DNA of 64,000 bases from Candidatus Undinarchaeales archaeon (GTDB lineage Archaea > SpSt-1190 > JASMDC01): positions 1 to 64,000 of the forward strand of contig JASMDC010000017.1 in NCBI GenBank assembly GCA_030753015.1, in the 5' to 3' direction. Each line of letters starts with the position of its first letter. Positions within the stretch are counted from its first letter, which is position 1. The notes below the pieces were generated by a model. It ran no database searches and was not told the DNA's origin. It worked only from the letters and a program-made list of their open reading frames with translations. A program made the position numbers and the translations under genes. Shown here piece by piece: positions 23,990-33,166 of this stretch.

Positions 23990-26860
23990 TCACGCCGGAA
24001 TGCACTGTCGCGGTAGTATCCAGGATCCTGGATTGCGTGCGAAGTACACGGCCCGAGTGGCATTGTGCTCGAACAGTACACCGCTACGCTCGGTGATGAC
24101 AGAAACGGTGAGCTCTTCCCATCCCTCCAATGCCTTATCGCAGAATCGGAACGGTTCAAGGTGGACGAGGTAGCCGCCGGGTGCCGATGTGACGTACAGC
24201 GACTCACGAACGGATCCGCCCAGATATGCCCGCACCGTCCGGGCAGCAGGGACTATATCGCGACCCGCCACGGACACAAGCACGTCCATGTCGAAGCCCC
24301 ACGCCTGGAGCACTTGGTAGATGGGCTCCTCACGCGAGCCCGGTCGTACCTCTTCGATGGTCAGACGCGTCTCCCCGGGGGCTACGAGAGTGATATGGTC
24401 ATTTCCGCTTCCCGTGCGGCCCAGACGTGCCACGCTGACATCCACGGTGGCGCGGCCAGCGCTCAGGGAGCCGGAGACCACGAGCGTCAGCACCCACTGA
24501 CGCAAAGCGGGCACGTAACGCATGGAGAACACCCGCGCCTCCGTACCGCGGACGGAGGCCCGCACGTCATCGCGTGTAAGGGTTGTGACGGGAGTCCCGT
24601 CCCGGGCGTCCACCACGGAGACGTAGGCATGAAGGAACGCACCCTGTTGTGCTTCCTTGAGTGGGACAGTCCTGGGTTCGAGGGACTGTACGATCACCTC
24701 GTAGCCGACGGTCATGGAACCGTACCAGAGGGGGATGGAGGACCGTGCCGCCCCCAGCTCGCCGTCGTGGACTAATTTGAGGAACAGTGGGACGGACCCT
24801 GGTGAGAGCGTCCCTGCAAGGTGGGGCGGGAGCCGGGCACGGACCCGCCAGACCTCGTCCCGCCACGCCACCTCCACGTTCTCTGGAGGGAGCGGGAGGT
24901 CGCCCACGACAAGTGTGATCGAATCGGCCGAGATCCCTCTGGAGATCGGACGACTCTGCAGGCGCACCGAGAGGTCGAGGCTGACGACCACCTCGCCAGT
25001 GGCCAGGGTGTCCATGTCCAACGCTTCGGGCCGGACGTCCTCCACATGGACCGAGAGACCTTCCGGTGAGCAGCCATCCTCGCGACATATCTCGCCCGGA
25101 CCGCAGACGTGACCGAACGAGGTCTCTTCGTCCGTGCACAGGCAATGGGACGGGCACAGTTCCCACGGGAGAAGGGCCGGGATCCGTTGGAGTCCAACGC
25201 GCGCCACACGCTCGCCGTCCTCCATCGCTACGACGAAAGGTGGTTCGTCCCCGCCGCCGGCGCATCCGCTGGCCGTGCACTGCTGACCGTGCTCGCACAC
25301 GTCCGCCAACCGACCGTCCTCGGTGAAGCACGCGCACACCGGGTGGCGGTCGGAGGCCGGTACGCACCGCCCGCCGGGGCCCATGCAGCGAAGTGTGATG
25401 TCCCTCGTGCCCAGTATTCCGTCGCGGCACAGGCGATCGTAATCGGTACCCCTGAGGCCGGTGGGCACCCACGGCTCGACCTCGAGCGGAACTGTGTGAA
25501 CGCCCGATTCGTCGCCACGGAACGCCGTGAGACGGAGCTGGTAATGGCCGGGCGGGACCGTCTCGGGGAGCGTGAAGGCGATCTTACCGCAGGGATAGGT
25601 ACGGCGGACGAGGATGCGCTCCTCCGTCCCGGTGTAGTTGATCAGCGCCACCTCGCACCGCTCCCCGGGTGTGTCAACCCACATGCGGACATCCTCGCCC
25701 ACCATGTACGAGGGCTGCTCGAGAGTTACCGGCAGAGGCACCGACCGCCCGGGCTTAAGGAAATGGACAATGGTGTTGGCCGTGGCCGGGAGCCCCATAG
25801 GATTGAACATGGTGACCCGCACCACGTACTCTCCATCCTCGGACATTGTCGAGAGGGTGAGGGGGACGTAGAGGCAGGATGGAAGCCCGTACTGAGCGTT
25901 CACGACATCGCCCTCATGCAGCAGTTCGACAGCACAGCTCGACATGCCAGCTCCGGCGAAGGCGCCCACGACCATTGTCTCGCCGAGGAGGAAGGTGTCC
26001 GTCACACGACCGGCGCCATCACCCACTACAAGTGTCACGGGGAAGAGGCGCGGCCTGACGAGAACCTCGGCAGTGGCGTTGATCAGTTCGTTCGAATCCT
26101 TGAGCTGGAACAGGGTGTGGATGATCACAGGTGTGGCGGGGCATTGGCCCCCTTCGTACTCCTCGCATCCCATCCCCGCGGGGTCGAACTCGAGAAGGAA
26201 CGACTCACAGGAAAAGCACGTGCGGGCTTGTCCAAGGGACTGACCGTCGGTGGAGAACAATCCCCACACAGCGAACTCGACCTCATTGCCGAAGAAGAAC
26301 GTCGCGATATCTCCTGCATAGTACTGATCGAGGTCGGTGAGCAGCTGGCCATTGATGATACAGTCCTCGGTCCCGTCCTGACACTGGAGGGGGAACTCCA
26401 GGCCCACCCGCTCCTTGCGCGTGAGATGGCTGGTCGCCAGTCCCGTGGTGGGGAGGGTATAGGTGACGGTGCGTTCACCGACGTCCTCTGCCTCGTCCAC
26501 GAGCAGGAACCCGCGGGGAGTGTAGGAGAACTTGAGGGTGGGTCGCAGCTCCTGGAGCGAGTACGAACGCGCCACCGTGAGCAAGGGCTCGACTGTGGTG
26601 AACCGAAGCGTGATCCTGTCACCTGTCACGTCGTAGGTGCACGCGCGTGTGTGCGCTGGCGCGAGCTGGGCGCAAGCGCGGTCGAGCACACCTGGCTTGA
26701 GTAGCGTGTCAATCAGCTCATCGCCCACGCCGTCGAGGGTTACGGTGATATGGTTGAGTGGTGAGCGTGATACATCGACCTCCTCGAGGATGGTGTCCAC
26801 TACTACCGCTGTCGCGGGAGCGATCACCAGGAGCAAGGCCAGAAGGATGGCGGTCCTCAT
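23990..26860 (-). CDS. large exported Cys-rich protein (paralogue of 60106)
   Basis: This 956-residue protein has a clear signal peptide (MRTAILLALLLVIAPATA). It has several immunoglobulin- or MG2-like beta domains (about 230-480) and a cysteine-rich middle (about 490-620, with CVPASDRHPVCACF, ADVCEHGQQC, LCPSHCLC). More beta domains and a C-terminal FARNPGSW follow. The order and several motifs match the protein at 60106, where the corresponding pieces are PLCLCFGSGGKIADVCHFGE and TRGNPGDW. The start overlaps the stop of the upstream gene (ATGA), as the paralogous pair also overlaps at 62846. It is likely a surface component of a pilus or secretion machine. Confidence 0.8.
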   Translation of the reverse strand: MRTAILLALLLVIAPATAVVVDTILEEVDVSRSPLNHITVTLDGVGDELIDTLLKPGVLDRACAQLAPAHTRACTYDVTGDRITLRFTTVEPLLTVARSYSLQELRPTLKFSYTPRGFLLVDEAEDVGERTVTYTLPTTGLATSHLTRKERVGLEFPLQCQDGTEDCIINGQLLTDLDQYYAGDIATFFFGNEVEFAVWGLFSTDGQSLGQARTCFSCESFLLEFDPAGMGCEEYEGGQCPATPVIIHTLFQLKDSNELINATAEVLVRPRLFPVTLVVGDGAGRVTDTFLLGETMVVGAFAGAGMSSCAVELLHEGDVVNAQYGLPSCLYVPLTLSTMSEDGEYVVRVTMFNPMGLPATANTIVHFLKPGRSVPLPVTLEQPSYMVGEDVRMWVDTPGERCEVALINYTGTEERILVRRTYPCGKIAFTLPETVPPGHYQLRLTAFRGDESGVHTVPLEVEPWVPTGLRGTDYDRLCRDGILGTRDITLRCMGPGGRCVPASDRHPVCACFTEDGRLADVCEHGQQCTASGCAGGGDEPPFVVAMEDGERVARVGLQRIPALLPWELCPSHCLCTDEETSFGHVCGPGEICREDGCSPEGLSVHVEDVRPEALDMDTLATGEVVVSLDLSVRLQSRPISRGISADSITLVVGDLPLPPENVEVAWRDEVWRVRARLPPHLAGTLSPGSVPLFLKLVHDGELGAARSSIPLWYGSMTVGYEVIVQSLEPRTVPLKEAQQGAFLHAYVSVVDARDGTPVTTLTRDDVRASVRGTEARVFSMRYVPALRQWVLTLVVSGSLSAGRATVDVSVARLGRTGSGNDHITLVAPGETRLTIEEVRPGSREEPIYQVLQAWGFDMDVLVSVAGRDIVPAARTVRAYLGGSVRESLYVTSAPGGYLVHLEPFRFCDKALEGWEELTVSVITERSGVLFEHNATRAVYFARNPGSWILPRQCIPA

Positions 26861-28932
26861 GCAGCGCACCCCCGTACCCCTGCTACCGGTACGAAACCGT
26901 GGTCGGTCTTCGTCGTGAACAGTGGGTCCATCACCACATCGTGCTCGCTATCCCCCTCGATGGTTAGGACGGTGGCGACGGTGCGCACCTTGTACACAGG
27001 GGTTCCGTCCTGGTCCGTTGGTGTGGCAACGAGGATGTACCGACCAGGGAGCACCCGGGGGACGACATACCGTCCGTCGGCGTCGGTCCGTACTTCGAGC
27101 GTCTCCAGGTCGGGATCGACGGGAAGGAGCGTCAGTCGTACCGCTGCTGGTGGCGAGCCGGGGACGAATGATAGAGGCCGCATGCCGACGATATCATTAC
27201 AGGGTCCATCAGTCACAGTATCTGACCGGTGGTCGAGGCACCCCAGTGTGAGCGTGTCCGCGCACAGTATGGTTGTGTTCTCGACCACGAGCCCTGACAG
27301 GGACGCATACTGTGGGAGCTCCACATCGATCGGTCCCTGAGCAGGGAGCGCGACGTTCACGGAAGTACCGCCTACGCCCTCAGTGTCGAGGGGGACCACC
27401 GTGAGCCTGCGGATACCGCAGGGGAGGCCTGAAAGAAGGGTCTCGCCCGTCACCTCGAAGGTCAGCGCTCCACCGCACGGCTCCACTATGACCAGTGCCC
27501 GTTCTGCACCTAAAGGTCTGATCGTTGCTTCGCAGGTCCCCGTGCAGGCGAGGTCCACCTCGCGAGGGGGTCCATCGGGGGCCCTAGGGAGGATCGTGGC
27601 TCCACCTGTGACCAACCAAGGAACTATCACGAACCGCAACCGGAGGGGGCGCATGAGGGATCCGGAGGGAAGGCGTCCGGCAGGCGTGAGATCGGTGAGC
27701 TCCACCTCGAGAGGGAACTGGATGTCGTACACGGCCCGGTAGCTCTTGTACCATGGAGCGCGACCTGAGCACAGTTCGACCGCGCATGGTCGCTCATCTC
27801 TGGCGACTCCACGCACCGTGATGGTACGTTCGCCACCGTTGACAGAGAGATTGAGGAGGGGATAGGCGCTCGCGGCGCCCTCGCCCTTGTCACCAAGGCG
27901 GAGCCGCGCCGACCACGAGAGGGAGCGCATGAGGGCCACTGGGTCGGCAGCGTCCTCGTCGACACCGGCTAGCTCGGCGCCAAGGCGGCTGAACAGGCGT
28001 TCGGACCGCATACGTGCAGCGAAGAGGGTAGCGGCTACGCCAAGGTCCTCTCCGATAGCTCTTCGCAGGGCCTGTTCGTCCAGGGAGACTTCGCCCTCCT
28101 CTGTCATACAGAAGCCAGGATGGCGGCGTCCTCTGGCGTCCGGAAGGGAGAACGGATCGCAGGTGAGGTCCGCAGTGGGGCCGGGCACACGGGGATCCCG
28201 CTCCATAAGGAAGGCGGCCAGGCTCTCGACTCCGCGGTACCAGAGGTTATCGACCTCGCCGGATTCTGGGCCCGCCTCGGTGTACAGTCGTGCAACGGTA
28301 CGCGCGATGCGTACAAGCCGTAGGAGACGTAGCGGTAGCTCAACGGCCACTTGCTCCTTGATGGAGGAGCTGGCCCCGCCATGGGTGATGGTCAGGGGGA
28401 TCTCTGCGGAGAGGCGAACGAAGGCGTTCCCGACCTCCACGTCATTGGCCCCGAGGGAGATGCGGTTCCTCTCAAGCTCCAATCCGTCTATCCCGTCCAC
28501 GCCCGTGGCAGCGAGCTCCCGGATGTTAGCCTCCAAGCGACGAGCGACCGCCTCGCGCACCATGGCGCGGACCACATCATCAGTGGGAAGGTTCACCACA
28601 CGACCCCCGAGCACGAACACAGGGACGCCGTCCATAGATGGCTCCGGTACCGCTGAGGGTGCGAATCCTCCGCTTTGGGCGACCTCGTCCACGGCCTGTG
28701 CCAGAGATTCCCGTACCACCCCTTCCAGGATCTCGTGGAGCCGTACCGACTCGTCACGCACTTCAACCGCCTGTCGAGTGTCCTCCTTGATATCCTGCTC
28801 GACCTGGCGGGGTGCCCGCAGGGCCAGGAACATCACCGTGACCACTAGCGCGAGCGCAACAATGGCAAGGATAACGGTCTGACCTCTGCTGTTGAAAAGG
28901 TCCTTCCCCCTGGACACAAGGGGCTCCTCCAA
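26857..28932 (-). CDS. membrane-anchored subunit with N-terminal TM (paralogue of 62846)
   Basis: This 691-residue protein has a short basic N-terminus with SRGQ directly before one membrane helix (TVILAIVALALVVTVMFLAL), as in pilin-like or TadE/G-like subunits. Helices and a domain with GVPVFVLGGRVVNLPT follow, then beta domains, then a carboxypeptidase-regulatory-like C-terminal domain (about 590-680). The protein at 62846 has the same start (RGQMALIGLAAVALVV) and GVPFFFYKGNIVNIPT. The frame begins at TTG 28932; GTG 28917 lies nearer the expected distance from the ATTAAAC box at about 28942 and is a good alternative. It is coupled to the exported protein downstream by ATGA. Confidence 0.78.
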   Translation of the reverse strand: MEEPLVSRGKDLFNSRGQTVILAIVALALVVTVMFLALRAPRQVEQDIKEDTRQAVEVRDESVRLHEILEGVVRESLAQAVDEVAQSGGFAPSAVPEPSMDGVPVFVLGGRVVNLPTDDVVRAMVREAVARRLEANIRELAATGVDGIDGLELERNRISLGANDVEVGNAFVRLSAEIPLTITHGGASSSIKEQVAVELPLRLLRLVRIARTVARLYTEAGPESGEVDNLWYRGVESLAAFLMERDPRVPGPTADLTCDPFSLPDARGRRHPGFCMTEEGEVSLDEQALRRAIGEDLGVAATLFAARMRSERLFSRLGAELAGVDEDAADPVALMRSLSWSARLRLGDKGEGAASAYPLLNLSVNGGERTITVRGVARDERPCAVELCSGRAPWYKSYRAVYDIQFPLEVELTDLTPAGRLPSGSLMRPLRLRFVIVPWLVTGGATILPRAPDGPPREVDLACTGTCEATIRPLGAERALVIVEPCGGALTFEVTGETLLSGLPCGIRRLTVVPLDTEGVGGTSVNVALPAQGPIDVELPQYASLSGLVVENTTILCADTLTLGCLDHRSDTVTDGPCNDIVGMRPLSFVPGSPPAAVRLTLLPVDPDLETLEVRTDADGRYVVPRVLPGRYILVATPTDQDGTPVYKVRTVATVLTIEGDSEHDVVMDPLFTTKTDHGFVPVAGVRGCAA

Positions 28933-28965
28933 GCTAAGGTTTAATTGTGTTTCTGGCAGGAGCCC

Positions 28966-29145
28966 TCAAACCTTTTCCTTTGGGGCTTCGGCGTTAGCGA
29001 TAAGGGCACCCTCGTTCTCGTCTAGGGATTCGCCCCGTCGGAGCTTGTCCATGACGATCATCGCCTGGTCGAAGTAACTGCTGTAGAGCATCAGGAGGGG
29101 TAGGCAGAAGAGGGTCGCTACCACCAGTGCAGCAGCGTGGAACAT
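28966..29145 (-). CDS. 59-residue single-TM protein between lonB and the pilin-like gene
   Basis: This small gene begins six bases after the lonB stop and ends 33 bases before the next gene. It encodes one membrane helix (HAAALVVATLFCLPLLMLY) followed by a charged cytoplasmic tail with DKLRRGESLDENEGAL. Tight spacing on the same strand, a clear hydrophobic segment and compatible codon use support a real gene. A role as regulator or anchor of LonB or of the neighbouring machine is possible but is inference from position alone. Confidence 0.65.
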   Translation of the reverse strand: MFHAAALVVATLFCLPLLMLYSSYFDQAMIVMDKLRRGESLDENEGALIANAEAPKEKV

Positions 29146-29151
29146 GGGTGC

Positions 29152-31005
29152 TCACGCCGTGGGGACCGGACCGGACACCACGTCGGTGGTATGCCGTGCC
29201 AGTCGCTTGATCTTGTTGAGGACGTCCTTCTTCTCTTTCCAGACCAGGGCATGCTCGAGCACATCGCTGATAGTGTCCACAGGGATAACCTCGATGAGCC
29301 CCTTCTTGTCATCGTCCAATAGCACGTCCTTGAGGTTGGCGGCAGGGATGAGCACCTTCTGGATGCCTGCCTCGATGGCCGCCTCGATCTTGGATGTGAC
29401 ACCTCCCACGGGGAGCACGTCGCCCCGCACGGACAGGGAGCCTGTCATGGCCACGCTCTGGCGGATGGCGACCTGCTCCAGAGCGGAAACCACGGCAGTG
29501 ACGACCGAGATACTGGCCGAATCACCCTCCACTCCCTCGTAGGTCTGGAGGAACTGGATGTGGACATCGAAGTTGGCGATGTCCTTGCCGAAGTACTTCT
29601 TGATGGGGGCTGAGACGTTCTTGATGGCCTCCTTGGCGATCTCGCCCAGCTTGCCCGTGGCGATGATCCTCGATGATTCGCGGGCCATCGAGGGAGTGAC
29701 GTTGGCGACGATGGGGAGCACGATGCCCGAGTCCCCGAACACCGCTAGGCCGTTGACCTTCCCCACGTGGGTGCCCGTGGAGCGGAATACCTTGTACTCC
29801 TTCTTCTCCTCGATGTACTTGTCGGCGATCTGCTGCTCAAGGGTGCGGGCGAACACCTTGGCCTTTGTGATGTGCGATGGGTCCACGAGGTCGGCGTCCT
29901 CGGACTTGGCGATGTCGCCCGCGGCGCGCACTAGGCCCCCGAGCTCACGGAGCCGGAGGGTGAGGTGGCCCTTGCGGTTGGCCCGCCGACGCGCCTCGTA
30001 GATCACCATCTCGATGGCCGCCTTGGAGAAGTGTGGGATCTTGGCGTCCTTGGTCACTTCCTGGGCCACGAACCGGGCGACCTTCTGCTGGTTCGCCTCG
30101 GTGTCGGGTATGGTGTCGTTCATGTACACCTCGTATCCGTATCCGCGGATGCGCGAGCGCAGGGCAGGGTTCATGGCCTCGATGGTCTTGACGTTGCCGG
30201 CCGCCACGAGCACGAAGTCGCATGGCACGGGCTTGGTGCGTACCATGGCCCCCGACGATCGCTCGCTGCGACCGGTGATGGAGTACTTCTTCTCCTGCAT
30301 TGCAGAGAGCAGGTCGATCTGCATCTCCGGCTTGAGGGTGGCGATCTCGTCGATGAACAGCACGCCCTTGTGTGCGCGGTGGATCGAACCCGGCTCCACG
30401 CGGTCGTGGGCCGGTGTCTCCAGTCCACCTGACTGGAAGGGGTCGTGCCGGACATCGCCCAGGAGCGAGCCCTCGTGTGCACCTGTGGCATCTAAAAAGG
30501 GAGCCTTCTCACCCCGTCTATGGGTGATGAGGAGCTTGGGTACCTTTGACTTGGTCTTGGAGCGCAGGTACTGGAAAGGCACGAACAGCAGGGCGGCGGC
30601 GATGATGCCCGTGAGCAGCTGTCCGGTGAAGAAACCGTACCAGATGAGGCAGAAGATGAGCATGAGGGCGATGAGGTTGCGCAGGGACTCGGTCTTGTTC
30701 ACCTCGTTCTTGTAGGACGAGACGATGAGCTTTCCCTGGCCGGCCTTTACGGTCTTTACGAGAGGCTCGTTGTCGTCCTCTGAGTTGGGGAACACGATGA
30801 CTTCCTCGAGCTCTTCTCGGGAGAGGAGTTCGGCCATCCCCTGGGCCAGCATGGACTTACCGGTGCCGGGCTTACCGATGAGCATGACGTGACGTCGCTG
30901 GAGCGCGGCCTTCTTCATGACCTCCACCCCGCGCTCTTGGCCGATTACCTGCTCGATGATGCCCTCGGGGACCTTGACGTCCCGTGTGGACTCTGGAAGC
31001 TCCAC
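29152..31005 (-). CDS. lonB: membrane-bound ATP-dependent Lon protease
   Basis: This 617-residue archaeal Lon of the B type has an AAA+ domain with Walker A GKPGTGKS at 44-51. Two membrane helices are inserted in that domain at about 127-170 ([20 protein letters not shown]), and Walker B is in [10 protein letters not shown]. The C-terminal peptidase has catalytic Ser496 in GDSAS and Lys539 in GGVTSK. The 43-residue gap between them is as in characterised LonB enzymes. It degrades misfolded and membrane proteins from the cytoplasmic face. It heads a minus-strand block with the small membrane protein and the exported pair, which is not the usual setting for lonB. Confidence 0.95.
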   Translation of the reverse strand: MELPESTRDVKVPEGIIEQVIGQERGVEVMKKAALQRRHVMLIGKPGTGKSMLAQGMAELLSREELEEVIVFPNSEDDNEPLVKTVKAGQGKLIVSSYKNEVNKTESLRNLIALMLIFCLIWYGFFTGQLLTGIIAAALLFVPFQYLRSKTKSKVPKLLITHRRGEKAPFLDATGAHEGSLLGDVRHDPFQSGGLETPAHDRVEPGSIHRAHKGVLFIDEIATLKPEMQIDLLSAMQEKKYSITGRSERSSGAMVRTKPVPCDFVLVAAGNVKTIEAMNPALRSRIRGYGYEVYMNDTIPDTEANQQKVARFVAQEVTKDAKIPHFSKAAIEMVIYEARRRANRKGHLTLRLRELGGLVRAAGDIAKSEDADLVDPSHITKAKVFARTLEQQIADKYIEEKKEYKVFRSTGTHVGKVNGLAVFGDSGIVLPIVANVTPSMARESSRIIATGKLGEIAKEAIKNVSAPIKKYFGKDIANFDVHIQFLQTYEGVEGDSASISVVTAVVSALEQVAIRQSVAMTGSLSVRGDVLPVGGVTSKIEAAIEAGIQKVLIPAANLKDVLLDDDKKGLIEVIPVDTISDVLEHALVWKEKKDVLNKIKRLARHTTDVVSGPVPTA

Positions 31006-31068
31006 AGGGGTAGAACTACCGTCACGACTTATAACACTTTTCGTTCGGTTCTCGATATGGGCGTGAGC

Positions 31069-31368
31069 CTACTCTTCTCCGGCCACATCGGTGGCCTCAG
31101 CGACCTCTTGGTCACGGGATGCGAACTCCATGGAGTGGCTGATGATCATGACGTCCCCGACGGCCTTGACCGCCTTGTGGGGTACGATGACGGCACGTAC
31201 GTTCTTGAGCGCCTTGCTCAGAAGGCTATCGGGAGTGGACTTTACCACCCATCCGTTGATCATATACTTGCCGAGGACCGCATCCCCGATCTTACCGAAG
31301 TACATGCCTGCGTCGGTAAAAACGTCGATGTCATAGATATCGGACAGGCGCTTGATGGTGACGACCAT
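31069..31368 (-). CDS. PRC-barrel domain protein
   Basis: This protein has 99 residues. The first 50 form a PRC barrel (IKRLSDIYDIDVFTDAGMYF, GKIGDAVLG), a small beta barrel found in archaeal proteins tied to RNA processing and cell division (CdpB-like). A beta hairpin and an acidic tail follow. ATG 31368 is preferred to GTG 31398 because GGAGG lies upstream and the longer form would begin almost at the TATA box. It shares a palindromic TATA box with the divergent TraB-like gene. Confidence 0.75.
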   Translation of the reverse strand: MVVTIKRLSDIYDIDVFTDAGMYFGKIGDAVLGKYMINGWVVKSTPDSLLSKALKNVRAVIVPHKAVKAVGDVMIISHSMEFASRDQEVAEATDVAGEE

Positions 31369-31402
31369 ATTATGTAACCCCGCCTCCGCAACCGACACCT
31401 TT

Positions 31403-31412
31403 TTTTATAAAA
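31403..31412. promoter_or_regulatory. palindromic TATA box between divergent genes
   Basis: TTTTATAAAA is a perfect palindrome. It lies 19-28 bases before ATG 31431 on the plus strand and about 35-44 bases before ATG 31368 on the minus strand. It can drive both genes, leaderless to the right and with a short leader to the left. Confidence 0.55.
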
Positions 31413-31430
31413 CTATCATTTTGAAGTCAC

Positions 31431-32327
31431 ATGGGTAGGGTTTACCTGGTCGGCAGCTCCCACGTGTCCGCGTCGGGCGCCGACCAAGTGGCTGATACCA
31501 TCCGCAGGGTTCGTCCGGACGTGGTCGCCGTCGAGCTGTGTTACAAGCGCTACCATGTACTGCGCGAGCATGGCGGTGCGCCACCTCTCCCGCCCTTCCG
31601 CGAAGGCATCCGTGATATAGGGGTGCGACGGTACCTGCTGGTGTGGTTCCTCTCCCGGCTCCAGGAGCATTATGCACGGTTGGCGGGCGCCCCCGTTGGG
31701 ACCGACATGCTCCACGCTCTGGACGCAGCAGCGAAGGATGCCGTCCCCATCGCATTGGTGGACGATGACATAGACGTCACTCTGGAGAGGCTCGTGAATG
31801 CCGTGGGGTTGCGTGACGTCTTCACACTGATATGGATGAGCGCAAAGGGCGATCCCTGGGTCCACAGGTTCGATATCACGAGCGTCCCTGATGATGACCT
31901 TGTCGAAGAGATGTTGGAAGAGCTCGAGCGCGCCTTCCCCGCCGTGTACGACGTGCTCGTTCGAAGGCGGAACCTCCGCATGGCCTCCAGGCTCATGACC
32001 GTGGCGGACGCCAGAGGTACGGTGTTGGCGGTACTGGGTGCAGGCCATAAACGAGGTATCGCTAAGCTGCTCAAAGAAGGCCCTCACACGGTCGTCGTTG
32101 TCGGGCCCGATACGACTCTCCCTGAACCGGATACACCCCGCCTTACAGTGAAGCTATCGCTTCCAGGGGAACCGCCTCTACCCAGCGAGGACCTATCTGC
32201 CGCGGATGCGGAAGTGGGCAGAGAGGTTGTTGAATCCCTCGCTAACGCCGACGTGGCTCCCGCGGTAGTAGCCGATGAGCCCGCCCGAGACGATGCCCAG
32301 CACGAGCACAAAAATGTAGAATCCTAA
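31431..32327 (+). CDS. TraB/PrgY-family protein
   Basis: This 298-residue protein has the TraB family signatures GSSHVS near the start (residues 8-13), VVAVELCYKRYHVL at about 35, and VLAVLGAGHKRGI at about 203. The conserved Glu and His residues are the likely metal ligands of the TIKI/TraB fold, a proposed metalloprotease. In bacteria PrgY reduces pheromone activity; the archaeal role is unknown. The usual C-terminal membrane helices of PrgY are missing. Instead there is an acidic, low-complexity tail (about 225-298) that ends without a domain. That makes this a short, probably soluble form. Confidence 0.82.
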   Translation: MGRVYLVGSSHVSASGADQVADTIRRVRPDVVAVELCYKRYHVLREHGGAPPLPPFREGIRDIGVRRYLLVWFLSRLQEHYARLAGAPVGTDMLHALDAAAKDAVPIALVDDDIDVTLERLVNAVGLRDVFTLIWMSAKGDPWVHRFDITSVPDDDLVEEMLEELERAFPAVYDVLVRRRNLRMASRLMTVADARGTVLAVLGAGHKRGIAKLLKEGPHTVVVVGPDTTLPEPDTPRLTVKLSLPGEPPLPSEDLSAADAEVGREVVESLANADVAPAVVADEPARDDAQHEHKNVES

Positions 32328-32364
32328 TGCTCCGGCCATGGTACGCTATGTTGTACCACAAAAG

Positions 32365-32373
32365 GTATATAAA
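32365..32373 (+). promoter_or_regulatory. TATA box of the winged-helix gene
   Basis: A TATATAAAA-like box precedes the gene by about 42 bases. The resulting leader of roughly 15 bases would carry the GGAGG at about 32401-32407 that serves ATG 32415. Confidence 0.5.
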
Positions 32374-32414
32374 ATATGCGGATTAGCTATCGCCCGACCC
32401 CGGAGGGAGGCATC

Positions 32415-32759
32415 ATGGTCGTACGAACCACACGCGGAATAACCAGAAGTTTGAAACAGGAGATAACCCTTCTTAGGCGACATGTGGAGATCCTTAGCGT
32501 TCTCCTTGAGACGAAAGAACCTTTAGGCATCCTGCGCCTCTCGGACCGCACGAACTATTCTCCCCACAAAGTGCGCTACACCCTCCGGACTCTCGAGCAC
32601 GAGAAGCTCATCAAGCCCAGTACACGGGGGGCCGAGGTCACCGAGGAGCTCGGTATATTCGTCGAGGATCTCATCCGTGATCTTTCCATCATTCGCGACG
32701 AGCTCAATGAGGTGTACAAGACCGTCCAGCGCGTCCGCGAGGAGTACCCCCGACAATAG
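32415..32759 (+). CDS. winged-helix DNA-binding protein
   Basis: In this 114-residue protein, a helix-rich start (RSLKQEITLLRRHVEILSVL) leads into a winged helix (GILRLSDRTNYSPHKVRYTL with LEHEKLIKPSTRGAEVT). A C-terminal helix (VEDLIRDLSIIRDELNEVYK) is likely used for dimer formation. It resembles small archaeal transcription regulators of unknown target. ATG 32415 follows a GGAGG ribosome site; ATG 32376 is almost on the TATA box and is unlikely. No effector domain is present. Confidence 0.78.
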   Translation: MVVRTTRGITRSLKQEITLLRRHVEILSVLLETKEPLGILRLSDRTNYSPHKVRYTLRTLEHEKLIKPSTRGAEVTEELGIFVEDLIRDLSIIRDELNEVYKTVQRVREEYPRQ

Positions 32760-32821
32760 TGATGGGCCCGGAGGGCCTCGTCGGTTAATCCCATACCCTT
32801 AGTAGTACTTACGGGGCTCCC

Positions 32822-33166
32822 ATGACCGTTCAGTTCGTTCTCATCGTTATCCTGCTCGTTCTGCTCCTTGTTTGGCTCCGCATGACCCTGCTGCCCGACC
32901 GAGTGGGCACGTTGGTCGCGATCAGGGGGACGGTGGCCTGTGCCGAAGGCGACAGCGCGACCTGTGCTCGCCAGACGGTGGGCAGCTCTGCTGTCACAGT
33001 GAGCGTTGACCTTGGGGACGAGACCGTGGAGGCCGAGTGCTCAGCGTGCGTACTGTGCATGGGCGATCTTCGAGAGGGCTATCCCGTGGGCATCACTCGC
33101 ATCGGCTCTCGCCTCATCGCCCAGCCTCTGCTGTTCCCCTCACTCCAGAAACGGTGGATGTCTTAG
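32822..33166 (+). CDS. membrane-anchored small domain with cysteine pairs
   Basis: This 114-residue protein has an N-terminal membrane anchor (FVLIVILLVLLLVWLRMTLL). A small beta domain follows with five cysteines, two in CAEGDSATC and three in CSACVLC, the latter holding a CxxC that could be redox-active or bind metal. Its stop overlaps the GTG start of the CcdA-like gene (TAGTG). Operon structure and cysteine pattern together suggest that the protein receives or passes electrons from the membrane thiol carrier. No family was recognised. Confidence 0.68.
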   Translation: MTVQFVLIVILLVLLLVWLRMTLLPDRVGTLVAIRGTVACAEGDSATCARQTVGSSAVTVSVDLGDETVEAECSACVLCMGDLREGYPVGITRIGSRLIAQPLLFPSLQKRWMS

